Source: Gemmatimonadota bacterium
GTDB lineage: Bacteria > Gemmatimonadota > Gemmatimonadetes > Longimicrobiales > Gaopeijiaceae
Length of the DNA: 64,000 nt
Assembly: GCA_022823365.1 (NCBI GenBank)
Contig: JAJDXG010000063.1
Location: 1 to 64,000 of the forward strand
Direction of reading: 5' to 3'
The first letter of the stretch is position 1. Each line of letters opens with the position of its first letter. Made by a program: the position numbers and the translations under genes. Shown piece by piece: positions 52,443-60,844 of this stretch. The notes below the pieces were generated by a model. It had not been told where the DNA came from, searched no databases, and was given only the letters and a program-made list of their open reading frames with translations.

Positions 52443-53732
52443 TCAGCTTGCCGCAGACCCCTCCGCGTCGACGCGCACCAATGCCGGCACGCCGCACGCA
52501 ATCGCCAGGTGCACCGGCACCGCGACCGCCAGGTGGTACCCGTTCACCTGGTCGATCCCGGGAACAACCTGCATCACGAGGCCGATGACCGATACCCCGG
52601 CCGCCAACTGCGCCGTTCGGGTCGCCAGCCGGCGCCACCTGCCGGCGAAGACCGCGGGGCCGAGCGCAGCCGCCAGCACCAGCGACAGGGGGTTCGCCTG
52701 GAGGAAGTTCTCGTTCCAGTGCATGAACTCGTGGGCGGTGAAGTGCGACACGATCATCACCAGTCCGGACAGACCCGCGGCGAGAGACCAGACTCCAGCG
52801 ACCAGCACGAACTCCACCTTGAGGAGCGCCATCAGGGTCGGTCCGGCGGTCCTCAGTCGCGGGAAGGAGACGAATGCTCCTCCGGCCAGCCACGCGAGCA
52901 CAATGCCGGTCAGGTAGAACGATAGGAAGTGTGAGGGTGGCTCGGCCGGGGGTACGCGGGCCGGCTCGTCCAATACGGCTTCGGATGTCACCAGGTCCGT
53001 GTCACCCAGGAAGTCGCGCAACATCATGGGAATGAACATCTCGTCCCACGCGGTGATGGGACGATCGCCGCGACCGCCCATGAAGAAGTCGAGCGACACG
53101 TATACCAGCGCATTGTCTGCCGTGAGCCTCCGGGTGTGGAAGCGGAAGGTTTCGCCCGGGACCTCGCCGAAGCGCTCGTGCAGCCGTCCACCCAGGACGA
53201 TGTCCAGGGCGTCGCGCACGCGCGTCGAGCAGTTGTCGAGGAAGTACTGGTACCGGTACCAGGCGTTTTCCGGGCGCGCGTTGAACTCGGCCATGCCGAG
53301 AAGCGCGAGACGCTGATCCGGGGTCAGGTCCAGCTCCTGCTCCACCACGCCGCGATCCGAGGCCACGTAGTGCGCGATCATTCCCTCGGAGGACAGGCCG
53401 GCCATCCAGTACTGCCAGTCGCCCAGGAGGAACCGCCAGAAGAAGCCTTCCTGGGCGACATCGAACATGCCCCAGTTGTACGAGACATCCAGGCCGCGCG
53501 CCGGATCCTGGATGCGAATGGCGTTATGGCCGAACATCTCGTAGACCACGGGTCCGGCGCCGACGGTAATGAGCGAGACGCGCAGATCGGAGCCGGGTGC
53601 CGGCTCCGGGAGTCCCTGATCCTCAGGAGCCGGCTCCTGGTCCCCCGCCGCAGGGGCAGCCCAAACCGCGCATGCCGCCAGCGAGGCCGCCAGGAACAGG
53701 CTCGTTCGGCACATCGCGCTTGATTTCGCCAC
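52443..53732 (-). CDS. DUF4105 (Lnb N-terminal periplasmic-like) membrane protein
   Basis: A 429-residue protein with a signal peptide, then a DUF4105 domain showing LRVSLITVGAGPVVYEMFGHNAIRI, SYNWGMFD and YQYFLDNCSTRVRDALD, in which the FGH and DNCSTR elements look like a papain-like catalytic pair of His and Cys. Five or so transmembrane segments follow in the C-terminal half. The domain is related to the periplasmic part of Lnb-type proteins and to lipid- or peptidoglycan-acting NlpC/P60-like folds; exact function is unknown. The GTG at 53732 has GAGGTGAT upstream; an ATG at 53714 is an alternative. Confidence 0.75.
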   Translation of the reverse strand: MAKSSAMCRTSLFLAASLAACAVWAAPAAGDQEPAPEDQGLPEPAPGSDLRVSLITVGAGPVVYEMFGHNAIRIQDPARGLDVSYNWGMFDVAQEGFFWRFLLGDWQYWMAGLSSEGMIAHYVASDRGVVEQELDLTPDQRLALLGMAEFNARPENAWYRYQYFLDNCSTRVRDALDIVLGGRLHERFGEVPGETFRFHTRRLTADNALVYVSLDFFMGGRGDRPITAWDEMFIPMMLRDFLGDTDLVTSEAVLDEPARVPPAEPPSHFLSFYLTGIVLAWLAGGAFVSFPRLRTAGPTLMALLKVEFVLVAGVWSLAAGLSGLVMIVSHFTAHEFMHWNENFLQANPLSLVLAAALGPAVFAGRWRRLATRTAQLAAGVSVIGLVMQVVPGIDQVNGYHLAVAVPVHLAIACGVPALVRVDAEGSAAS

Positions 53733-53943
53733 CGGCGATCACCTCGTTGGTGAGGACAGGGCCTGCTTCTCCCTTGCGCCGTACACCGTCTGCCGCGCGG
53801 GGCTCCGGCGGAACCCTCCGCGACGGCGGCCCGGTAGCCCGCAGCGCGCCCGCGGCCTACACTGGCGGAGGCATGAACGCCGGGCCCGACCGAGCCGCGC
53901 ACGGTCGCCCGGCAAACCCACCGACAACCCAAGGAGCAACCCG

Positions 53944-56529
53944 ATGTCCGTGGCCCGCCTTCCGCACCGCCGCACCGCCCCCCGCCCGACCGCCTCCCCA
54001 GCGTTCGTCGCCCTCGCCGTCCTCGGCGTGCTGGCGGCCGTGGCCGGGCCCTCGGCCGCCAGCGCCCAGCGCCAGTACGCGGCGGCCGCGCACGGGGGCA
54101 ACTACATGCACAACTTCTACTTTCCCCCCGCTCCCAGCTCCACCCCGTGGTACCCGGCGTGGTCGCCGGACGGCGAGCGCATCGCGGTGGGCATGAGCGG
54201 CTCGATCTGGAGCGTCGACCCGGAGACGGGGATCGCGACCGAGCTGGTCCGTTCCGCGGACTATCTCTCCTCGCCCAACTGGTCGCCGGACGGGCGCTGG
54301 CTGGTCTACACCGCCGACGCGGGGGGCGGCCCCATCCAGCTCGAGATCCTCGACACGCACACCGGCGAGGCCCGCCGGCTCACCGACGACGACCAGATCT
54401 ATGTCGACCCGCGCTTCTCGCCCGACGGTCGCCGCCTCGCCTACGTCTCCACGCAGTCCAACGGCTATTTCGACATCTACATCCGCGAGATCGCCGACGG
54501 ATCCTGGGCAGGCGAGGAGATCGCCGTCAGCTACGACAACAGCTTCGGACGGGATCGCCTCTACTTCGGGGCGTGGGACATGCACATCTCGCCCGCGTGG
54601 CTGCCCTCCGGCGACGAGCTCCTCATCGTCTCCAACCGGGACGTGCCGCTGGGGAGCGGCAACGTCTACCGCGTTCCGGCGCGCGAGAACGGCATAGACG
54701 AGCGGGTCGCGGTGCTGCAGGAGCAGAGCCTCTACCGCACCCAGCCGGACGTATCGCTCGACGGCCGCCGCTTCGTCTACTCGTCCACGGCGGGCGCGGC
54801 CGACCAGTTCAACAACCTCTACGTCCAGCCCACGACGGGCGGCGAGCCCTACAAGCTCACCTTCTTCGAGCACGACGCATTCCACCCGCGCTGGTCGCCG
54901 GACGGCGAGTGGATCGCGTTCATCAGCAACGAGGGCGGGCTGCCCCAGCTCACCCTGCTCGAGACCTACGGCGGCGCGCTCCGCACGGTGACCATCCAGG
55001 AACGCCGCTGGAGCGAGCCGATGGGCACCCTCACGGTGACGACTCTGGGCGACAACGGGGAGCCCGTGGGCGCGCGCGTCCATCTCACCGCCTCCGACGG
55101 CAAGCACTACACCCCCGCCGGGGAGTACTCGCGGGTCAGCCGCGCCGGAGACCGCATCTTCCACCACGCCGGCGTGTTCCAGGTGGAGCTGCCTCCCGGA
55201 CCCGCGCGCATGCTGGTGACGCGAGGATTCGAGCACGAGCCTCAGGAGTTCGATCTGAACATCGCGGCGGGCGAGAACCACCGCGTCAGCGTGCACCTGG
55301 AGGAAATCTCGGACCTGAGCGACGAGGGCTGGTACTCGGGCTCCACCCACGTGCACATGAACTACGGCGGCAACCTCCACAACACCCTCGAGAACCTCAT
55401 GATGATGTCGGAGGCCGAGGACCAGGACGTGGTGGCCGAGCAGGTGGCCAACAAGGACAACCGCATTCTGGACCACCAGTTCTTCGTGCCCGGGGGCGGG
55501 GCCCATCCCCTCTCGCGCGACGACATGGTGCTGGTGGTGGGCCAGGAATACCGTCCGCCCTTCTACGGGCACGTGTTCATGTTCGGCATGACCGACCACC
55601 TCATCTCCCCCTTCGTGACCGGCTACGAGCAGACGGCCATCGAGAGCCTCTATCCCTCCAACACCGACATGTTCAGAAAGGCGAAGGCGCAGGGCGCCAT
55701 CACCGGCTACGTGCATTCCTTTTTCAACGGCGATCCGCTGGAGGGGACGCTGGGAGGCGCCAAGGGGTTCATCGTCGACGCCGCCCTGGAGGCCGCCGAC
55801 GCGGTGGAGTGGTCCACGCCGCAGGACGGATACCCGCCCCTCTATGCCGTTTGGAGCAACGACATACGTGCCGCGGTGGTCGGCGGCGAGGACTCCATCT
55901 CCAATCTGCAGGCAACCCCGCTGGTGGGATCGATGCGGACCTACGTGCGCACGCCGGACGGCAGGCTGTCGATGGAGGGGTGGTTCGACGGGATGCGCGC
56001 CGGCAACGCCTTCGTCTCCAGCGGTCCCCTGCTCGACGTCAGGGTCGACGGCCGCATCCCCGGAGAAGAGGTGGCGCTGCCCGCCGGCGGGGGCGAGGTG
56101 ACGGTGGCGATCCGGGCCTGGGGGGTCGTGCCCATGCGCACGGCGACCGTCGTGATGAACGGCGAGGTCGTGGAGGAGATTCCCTTCGCGGGGGACCGGC
56201 GTTCGCTCGAGGTGGAGCGCACCCTGCGGGTGGACCGGAGCAGCTGGATCCACGTCCGCGTCCAGGGAGACCCCGAGGACCGCTTCCCGCTCGACACCTC
56301 CTACCCGCTCGCGCTCACCAACCCGGTGTGGGTCACTGTGGCCGGGGCCCCCGTGCGCAGCCGCAGCGCCGCCGACTACGCGCTGCGCTGGATCGACAGG
56401 CTTCAGACGATGGCCGAACTGTGGCCCGGCTGGCGCTCGGACGCCGAAAAGGAGCACGTGTACGCCCAGTTCGACGAGGCCCGCGCCATCTACCGCGCCC
56501 GCATGGAGGAGGCAGCGCCGGGGACGTAG
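53944..56529 (+). CDS. exported TolB-like propeller fused to a CehA/McbA-type metallohydrolase
   Basis: An 861-residue secreted protein. A signal peptide ending SAASAQ leads to a TolB/PD40-like propeller (repeated SPDG motifs such as YPAWSPDGERIA, NWSPDGRWLVY, RFSPDGRRLAY, HPRWSPDGEWIAF) over about residues 65-350. A linker with an Ig-like or carboxypeptidase-regulatory-like fold precedes the C-terminal PHP-type domain, whose metal site includes STHVHMNYGGN, the HPLSRDDM and GHVFMF segments, and HSFF. CehA/McbA proteins hydrolyse carbaryl-like esters, but relatives have other unknown substrates. The ATG at 53944 has AAGGAG seven bases upstream. The 211-base gap before it shows nothing I recognise. 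Confidence 0.82.
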   Translation: MSVARLPHRRTAPRPTASPAFVALAVLGVLAAVAGPSAASAQRQYAAAAHGGNYMHNFYFPPAPSSTPWYPAWSPDGERIAVGMSGSIWSVDPETGIATELVRSADYLSSPNWSPDGRWLVYTADAGGGPIQLEILDTHTGEARRLTDDDQIYVDPRFSPDGRRLAYVSTQSNGYFDIYIREIADGSWAGEEIAVSYDNSFGRDRLYFGAWDMHISPAWLPSGDELLIVSNRDVPLGSGNVYRVPARENGIDERVAVLQEQSLYRTQPDVSLDGRRFVYSSTAGAADQFNNLYVQPTTGGEPYKLTFFEHDAFHPRWSPDGEWIAFISNEGGLPQLTLLETYGGALRTVTIQERRWSEPMGTLTVTTLGDNGEPVGARVHLTASDGKHYTPAGEYSRVSRAGDRIFHHAGVFQVELPPGPARMLVTRGFEHEPQEFDLNIAAGENHRVSVHLEEISDLSDEGWYSGSTHVHMNYGGNLHNTLENLMMMSEAEDQDVVAEQVANKDNRILDHQFFVPGGGAHPLSRDDMVLVVGQEYRPPFYGHVFMFGMTDHLISPFVTGYEQTAIESLYPSNTDMFRKAKAQGAITGYVHSFFNGDPLEGTLGGAKGFIVDAALEAADAVEWSTPQDGYPPLYAVWSNDIRAAVVGGEDSISNLQATPLVGSMRTYVRTPDGRLSMEGWFDGMRAGNAFVSSGPLLDVRVDGRIPGEEVALPAGGGEVTVAIRAWGVVPMRTATVVMNGEVVEEIPFAGDRRSLEVERTLRVDRSSWIHVRVQGDPEDRFPLDTSYPLALTNPVWVTVAGAPVRSRSAADYALRWIDRLQTMAELWPGWRSDAEKEHVYAQFDEARAIYRARMEEAAPGT

Positions 56530-56556
56530 TCTCCCTTTCCCCAGGGGGCGCCCGAC

Positions 56557-57864
56557 TCACGACGCTGTGGCCGCGATCCGTGCCAGGGGCAGGGCGTGCA
56601 AGCGCACCGGACCCCTGTGAAATGGAAGTGCCTGCACTCCGGTGTAAACCAGCACGCCGCGTTCGAAAGCGGTTCCCGCGAACCCGGCCAAAGCCGCGAG
56701 ACCGTCAAAGTCGCGGCGCCGGAGGGTCGCGGAGGCCTTGACCTCGACGCCGACGATGCGGCCGTCGGGCCGTTCCAGCACGATATCGACTTCACGCTTG
56801 TGCTTGTCCCGAAAGTGGTACAGGCCAACCTCCTCCTCGGCCCACTCCGCGTGCTTCGCGCACTCCATGAACAGAAGGGTTTCCAGCAGCGCCCCGTAAT
56901 GCGGGCTGGTGAGGAGCCGGGCTTCCGTGCGCAGGCCGAGGAGGTGCGACGCGAGACCCGTGTCCACGAAGTGCAGCTTCGGCATTCGCACCGCGAGTCG
57001 CCGCGCCAGGTTCTTCCGGTATGAAGGGACCCGACGTATCAGGAACATGAGTTCGAGGATCTCGGTGTAGCTCTTGGCCAGCTTGTCGTTCAGTTCGAGA
57101 TCGTTGGCGAGGTTGGCGTATTTGAGCAGGTTGCCGCTCAGCCCCGCCAGGTAGGGGGCCAGCGCGCGGAGCCTGGAATGGTAGTCGCCGCGGGCGCTGT
57201 AGAGAGTGTCGAAGTCCTTGAAGAAACGCCCCTCCGTATAAGATCGGAACCAGGTGCCGCGCGCCCGCCGACTCATCCCCTGAACCTCGGGATAGCCACC
57301 GAGGAGGATCGATCTGGCGATCTGTTCCCGCGTCGGCGCTTGGTTGTCGTGCACCCCGGCGCGCAAGGGGGAGAAATCTCCCGCCAGGAGGTAGTCGATC
57401 AGGTTCTGCCGGCTGCCGTGAAGCTCGGCGACCGACAGGGGCAGCAGTTCCAGGCGGGCCATGTGGCCGGGCAGGGCTTCCTGAGCTCGCGCGGATCGGA
57501 AGATGTCGGCGGAGCCGGTTAGCAGGAACAACCCCTTGCGCGGGATGGCGAGCTCCTGGCCGGTGGGCGGCGCACTGCCGTGCCGGTCCGAAGCCTCCTT
57601 GATGGCGGGCACCAGTTCGGGTACGTGCTGGAATTCGTCGAGTACAACCGACTGGCCCTCGAGCGACCTGATGAAGCCGTAGGGGTCGTAGGCCGCCGCC
57701 GCCTGGGTGGCGGGGTCGTCCAGACTGAGATAGCGCATGCCCAGTTCGGCGCCGATGCGGCGCACAAGGGTGGTCTTGCCGGACTGCCTCGGACCCGTGA
57801 CGTAGACGATCCGGAACTCGTGGAGCATGTCGCGCACGAGAGGATGGAGGTGTCTTGAGTACAT
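56557..57864 (-). CDS. AAA ATPase with a C-terminal DUF4143 nuclease-like domain
   Basis: A 435-residue ATPase of the DUF4143 group. Walker A is VTGPRQSGKTTL near residue 22; Walker B is SVVLDEFQHVP; a sensor-like LFLLTGSADI follows. The C-terminal DUF4143 region has YHFRDKHKREVDIVLERPDGR and IVGVEVKAS, which carry the D-x-(E/V)-x-K pattern of PD-(D/E)XK nucleases. Function is unknown, though such genes are common accessory genes. The ATG at 57864 has no Shine-Dalgarno; three 13-bp repeats end 13 bases upstream, so the promoter must overlap them. It converges with the CehA-type gene. Confidence 0.87.
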   Translation of the reverse strand: MYSRHLHPLVRDMLHEFRIVYVTGPRQSGKTTLVRRIGAELGMRYLSLDDPATQAAAAYDPYGFIRSLEGQSVVLDEFQHVPELVPAIKEASDRHGSAPPTGQELAIPRKGLFLLTGSADIFRSARAQEALPGHMARLELLPLSVAELHGSRQNLIDYLLAGDFSPLRAGVHDNQAPTREQIARSILLGGYPEVQGMSRRARGTWFRSYTEGRFFKDFDTLYSARGDYHSRLRALAPYLAGLSGNLLKYANLANDLELNDKLAKSYTEILELMFLIRRVPSYRKNLARRLAVRMPKLHFVDTGLASHLLGLRTEARLLTSPHYGALLETLLFMECAKHAEWAEEEVGLYHFRDKHKREVDIVLERPDGRIVGVEVKASATLRRRDFDGLAALAGFAGTAFERGVLVYTGVQALPFHRGPVRLHALPLARIAATAS

Positions 57865-57877
57865 GCGACCGGGGTAT

Positions 57878-57934
57878 TAATACGAGAAATCCGCCTATCT
57901 AATACGAGAAATATTATCCCTTATTACGAGAAAT
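57878..57934. promoter_or_regulatory. three 13-bp iterons at 22-bp period upstream of the AAA-DUF4143 gene
   Basis: TAATACGAGAAAT (57878-57890), TAATACGAGAAAT (57900-57912) and TATTACGAGAAAT (57922-57934) repeat at exactly 22 bases, two helical turns. On the gene strand they read ATTTCTCGTATTA. The array starts 13 bases before the start codon and is strongly AT-rich for this genome, so it must overlap the promoter or leader. It is a likely operator for an unknown protein, perhaps the gene product itself. Confidence 0.7.
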
Positions 57935-58019
57935 CAAAGGGATCCGTGCGGAAAGGCTCGCGATGGCGCCCGGCCTGGGCCCTTCATCCGGTACGAGGTG
58001 CGCGACGTGGTCCCGGGGT

Positions 58020-59753
58020 TCAGCTCCCGCCGGCCGAGTACCTCACCTCGCCGCCGACGATCGTGTACGCGACCTCGGTGGCGGGAATGTCGTCCTCGGG
58101 GATCGTCATGATGTCCTGCGAAAGCACCACGATGTCTGCCAGCTTGCCGGGGGTGAGCGAGCCCTTCAGGTGCTCTTCGAAGGCGGCGTAGGCGTTGTTG
58201 AGGGTGTAGCTCTCGAGCGCCTCTTCGCGCGTCATGCGATGCTCGCCCGAGAGGACCTCGCCGTTGTTCATGCGCCGGCTCACCGATGAGTAGAAGCTCG
58301 CGATCGGCGAAATATGCTCCACGGGCACGTCGGTGCCGTTCGCGATCATGACCCCGGCATCGAGGATGTCCCGCCACACGTAGGAGGTCGCGATCGCCCG
58401 CTCCCGTCCCAGGCGGTCCGCCAGCCAGGGTCCGTCGGAGGTGGCATGCACGCCCTGCATCGACGCGATCACATCGAGTTCGGCGAAACGCCCGACATCG
58501 GCCGGGTTGAGATGCTGGGCGTGCTCGATGCGCCAGCGCAGATCGGTCCGGTCGGGATTGGCCGCGAAGACCTTCTCGTAGATGTCGAGCACCTCGCGGT
58601 TGGCGCGGTCGCCGATGGCGTGGGTGTTGACCTGGTAGCCGTGCCGGATGGCGACCTCGGCGGTGCCGGTGATGTCCTCCACGGTCTCGAGCACCAGTCC
58701 CGGGTTGTCGATGTCGATGTAGTTCTCGAGCAGCCACGCCCCGTGCGACCCCAGCGCCCCGTCGATCTGGCGCTTGATGGAGCGCACGGCGAGGAAGTCG
58801 TTGCCCTCGGGGATGATGCGATAGTCGGGCAGCTTCTCGTCCATGACGTTGTTCGACTCACGCCGCACCATCACGTAGAGGCGCACCGGGAGCGCGCCCT
58901 CGGCCGCCAGCGCGCGCAACCGGTCGATGGTGCCGAAGTCGCTGCCCGCGTCCTGGAAGCTGGTCACCCCGTAGGCCAGGGCCTCCGCACCGGCCAACTC
59001 GACCGCGCGCACGAACTCGGCGTCCACGTCCTCGCTGGAGCGTCCCTCACCGGAGCGTGCGACGGCTTCGCTCACCAGGAGCTGGGCGGTCTCGCGCATC
59101 AGGCCGGTGGCGGCGCCCGAGGCGTCCCGCACGATTGTGCCGCCCATCGGGTCGGGAGTGTCGTCGTTGATCCCGGCGAGCTGCATCGCCAGGGCGTTGG
59201 CGAAGGAGGCGTGGCCGCTGGCGTGCCCCAGGCTGACCGGGTTCTCCGGGCTCGCAGCCGAAAGCCCGGTGTGCAGCGGTACGCCATCGACATTGGGCTC
59301 AGGCGTCGAGGTCCACTTCTCCTGATGCCAGCCGCGCCCGGTCACCCACTCGCCCGGAGCCGCCCGGCTGGCCGCTTCCCCCACCATCTGCACGATGTCG
59401 TCCCAGCTGGTGGCGGTGGTGAGGTCGAGGATCATCTTCGAGCGGCCCAGGCTCATGTAGTGGCCGTGGCCCTCGATAAAGCCGGGGATCACCAGCCGGC
59501 CGTCGAGTTCGACGACCTCGGTCGAGGGCCCGACATGGCCGGCGATCTCCTCGTTCGTCCCCACGGCCGTGATGGTGTACCCGGTCACCGCGAGCGCCTC
59601 CGCCTCCGGCAGGGCGTCGTCCACGGTCACCACCTTGCCGCCCGTCAGCACCAGATCCGCGTACTCGGCGGGACCCGGCTCGCAGGCGGCGATCAAGACA
59701 CCGGCGAGGAGCGCCGATCGCGTGAGCGGAACAATCAGGGACAGCTTGCTCAT
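58020..59753 (-). CDS. amidohydrolase (YtcJ-like) lipoprotein
   Basis: A 577-residue amidohydrolase-family-3 protein with a lipobox (LIAAC). It shows the family entry strand (DLVLTGGKVVTVDDALPEAEALAV), the IPGFIEGHGHYMSLG metal motif, GATTGLMRE-like, FLAVRSIKRQIDGALGSHGAWL with a carboxylatable lysine position, HAIGDRANREVL, RIEHAQHL and the closing GKLADIVVLSQDI. Substrate is unknown; related enzymes hydrolyse formamides and N-acyl compounds. The ATG at 59753 has GGAG five bases upstream. A 17-bp palindrome array lies just upstream. Confidence 0.85.
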   Translation of the reverse strand: MSKLSLIVPLTRSALLAGVLIAACEPGPAEYADLVLTGGKVVTVDDALPEAEALAVTGYTITAVGTNEEIAGHVGPSTEVVELDGRLVIPGFIEGHGHYMSLGRSKMILDLTTATSWDDIVQMVGEAASRAAPGEWVTGRGWHQEKWTSTPEPNVDGVPLHTGLSAASPENPVSLGHASGHASFANALAMQLAGINDDTPDPMGGTIVRDASGAATGLMRETAQLLVSEAVARSGEGRSSEDVDAEFVRAVELAGAEALAYGVTSFQDAGSDFGTIDRLRALAAEGALPVRLYVMVRRESNNVMDEKLPDYRIIPEGNDFLAVRSIKRQIDGALGSHGAWLLENYIDIDNPGLVLETVEDITGTAEVAIRHGYQVNTHAIGDRANREVLDIYEKVFAANPDRTDLRWRIEHAQHLNPADVGRFAELDVIASMQGVHATSDGPWLADRLGRERAIATSYVWRDILDAGVMIANGTDVPVEHISPIASFYSSVSRRMNNGEVLSGEHRMTREEALESYTLNNAYAAFEEHLKGSLTPGKLADIVVLSQDIMTIPEDDIPATEVAYTIVGGEVRYSAGGS

Positions 59754-59800
59754 GGGAACTCCGGAACAGGATGGGGAGGGATGGAGCACCAGCACTCCCG

Positions 59801-59863
59801 GTCTGCCGGAATGGCAGACTCGAGAGTCTGCAGCGAGCGCAAAGTCTGCCAAAATGGCAGACT
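59801..59863. promoter_or_regulatory. TCTGCCA-N3-TGGCAGA palindromes upstream of the amidohydrolase gene
   Basis: TCTGCCGGAATGGCAGA (59802-59818) and TCTGCCAAAATGGCAGA (59845-59861) are 43 bases apart, with a half-site GTCTGC between them at 59826. They sit 48-110 bases upstream of the amidohydrolase start codon and match the palindromes at the argR/DHS region, there with a TCTGACA left arm. The binding protein is unknown. Confidence 0.6.
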
Positions 59864-59886
59864 GCGGACTACGTCACACCATAGCT

Positions 59887-60642
59887 TCAGGGCGCCATGC
59901 GGTCCAGAAACGCGCGCTCGTCCACCGTGAGGCTACGGACGCCGAACGCCTGCACCTTGCGGAGCAGCGCGACGACCTCGGCACGGTTGAGTTCGTGCAG
60001 TTCGTCCACGGGGATGAGGTCCCACTTGCGCCGCATCTCCGCTTCGGGCCGGGCCTTGACCACTCCCTGCATGCGCCGCCGCACCATCCGCCGGCGGCGT
60101 TGCCGGGCCCAGAGATAGACCAGCGCGCCGGCGAAGCCGCCCAGGTGCGCGAAGTGCGCCACGCCATCGTCTACCTGAGTGATGCCCGCGAAGAGGCTGA
60201 AGCCCGCAAGAAACAGGATCAGCCATCGCGCGCGAATCGGCAGGATGCCCCAGATGTAGACCGGCTCCCGGGGCCAGTAGCGGGCGAAACCCAGCAGGAC
60301 CGCGAACACCGCGCCCGAGGCCCCCACGACCGGCGCCATGGGAGGCAGGAACGAGAAAAGCGCGCCTCCAAGGCCGCCGATCAGGTAGAGCCTGAGGAAA
60401 TGCGCGGACCCCATGCGCAGCTCCAGCCGGGGACCGAAGAAGTAGAGCCCCAGCATGTTGAGCGCGAGATGCCAGAAGCCCGCATGGAGGAACATGTAGG
60501 TGAGGAGCGTCCACGGCCGCAGATAGGCCAGCTGCGGCACCAGGGTGAGGACCCAGAAGCCGTCGGATCGCGGCCCTGCAACCGCAAAAAGCAGAAAGAC
60601 CACCACGTTGGCGGTGATCAGTCTTCGTACCCACGGTGTCAT
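59887..60642 (-). CDS. rhomboid family intramembrane serine protease
   Basis: A 251-residue polytopic protease with about six transmembrane helices. The oxyanion loop is HAGFWHLALNMLGL, the catalytic serine lies in VGASGAVFA and the catalytic histidine in VAHFAHLGGFAGA. It cleaves transmembrane helices near the membrane surface. A basic cytosolic tail of about 70 residues (RRRRMVRRRMQG, then a helical WDLIPVDELHELNRAEVV region) follows; such an extension is seen in a subset of bacterial rhomboids. The ATG at 60642 was chosen; an upstream ATG at 60711 would add a disordered start. It is followed by the amidohydrolase after a gap with palindromes. Confidence 0.88.
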   Translation of the reverse strand: MTPWVRRLITANVVVFLLFAVAGPRSDGFWVLTLVPQLAYLRPWTLLTYMFLHAGFWHLALNMLGLYFFGPRLELRMGSAHFLRLYLIGGLGGALFSFLPPMAPVVGASGAVFAVLLGFARYWPREPVYIWGILPIRARWLILFLAGFSLFAGITQVDDGVAHFAHLGGFAGALVYLWARQRRRRMVRRRMQGVVKARPEAEMRRKWDLIPVDELHELNRAEVVALLRKVQAFGVRSLTVDERAFLDRMAP

Positions 60643-60844
60643 CTCGGGCCGGCCCTTCCGTCCGCGGTCTCGTGAGGGGTTGGAGGCGGAGCGGCGTGGG
60701 CTGGCTGCCATGGAGCCGCGCCCGCGCCATCAGTACCAGCGCCCGGCGCGGCTGGTTCCGGGATTCGCGCGCGGGGTCTGGTGATTCGGCGGCGCACCCG
60801 TTCATATTCCGGGTTCGAAATCCGAATCGAAACTGGAGAACCGG

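Noticed and set aside
53857..56457. An 866-residue open frame antisense to the CehA-type gene, and similar long antisense frames at 788-2461, 11526-13685 and 20136-21905
   Set aside because: Their composition (runs of Arg, His, Gly, Val and Asp with no domain pattern) is that of codon-mirror frames in a high-GC genome; each lies opposite a clear gene with a ribosome site and family motifs.
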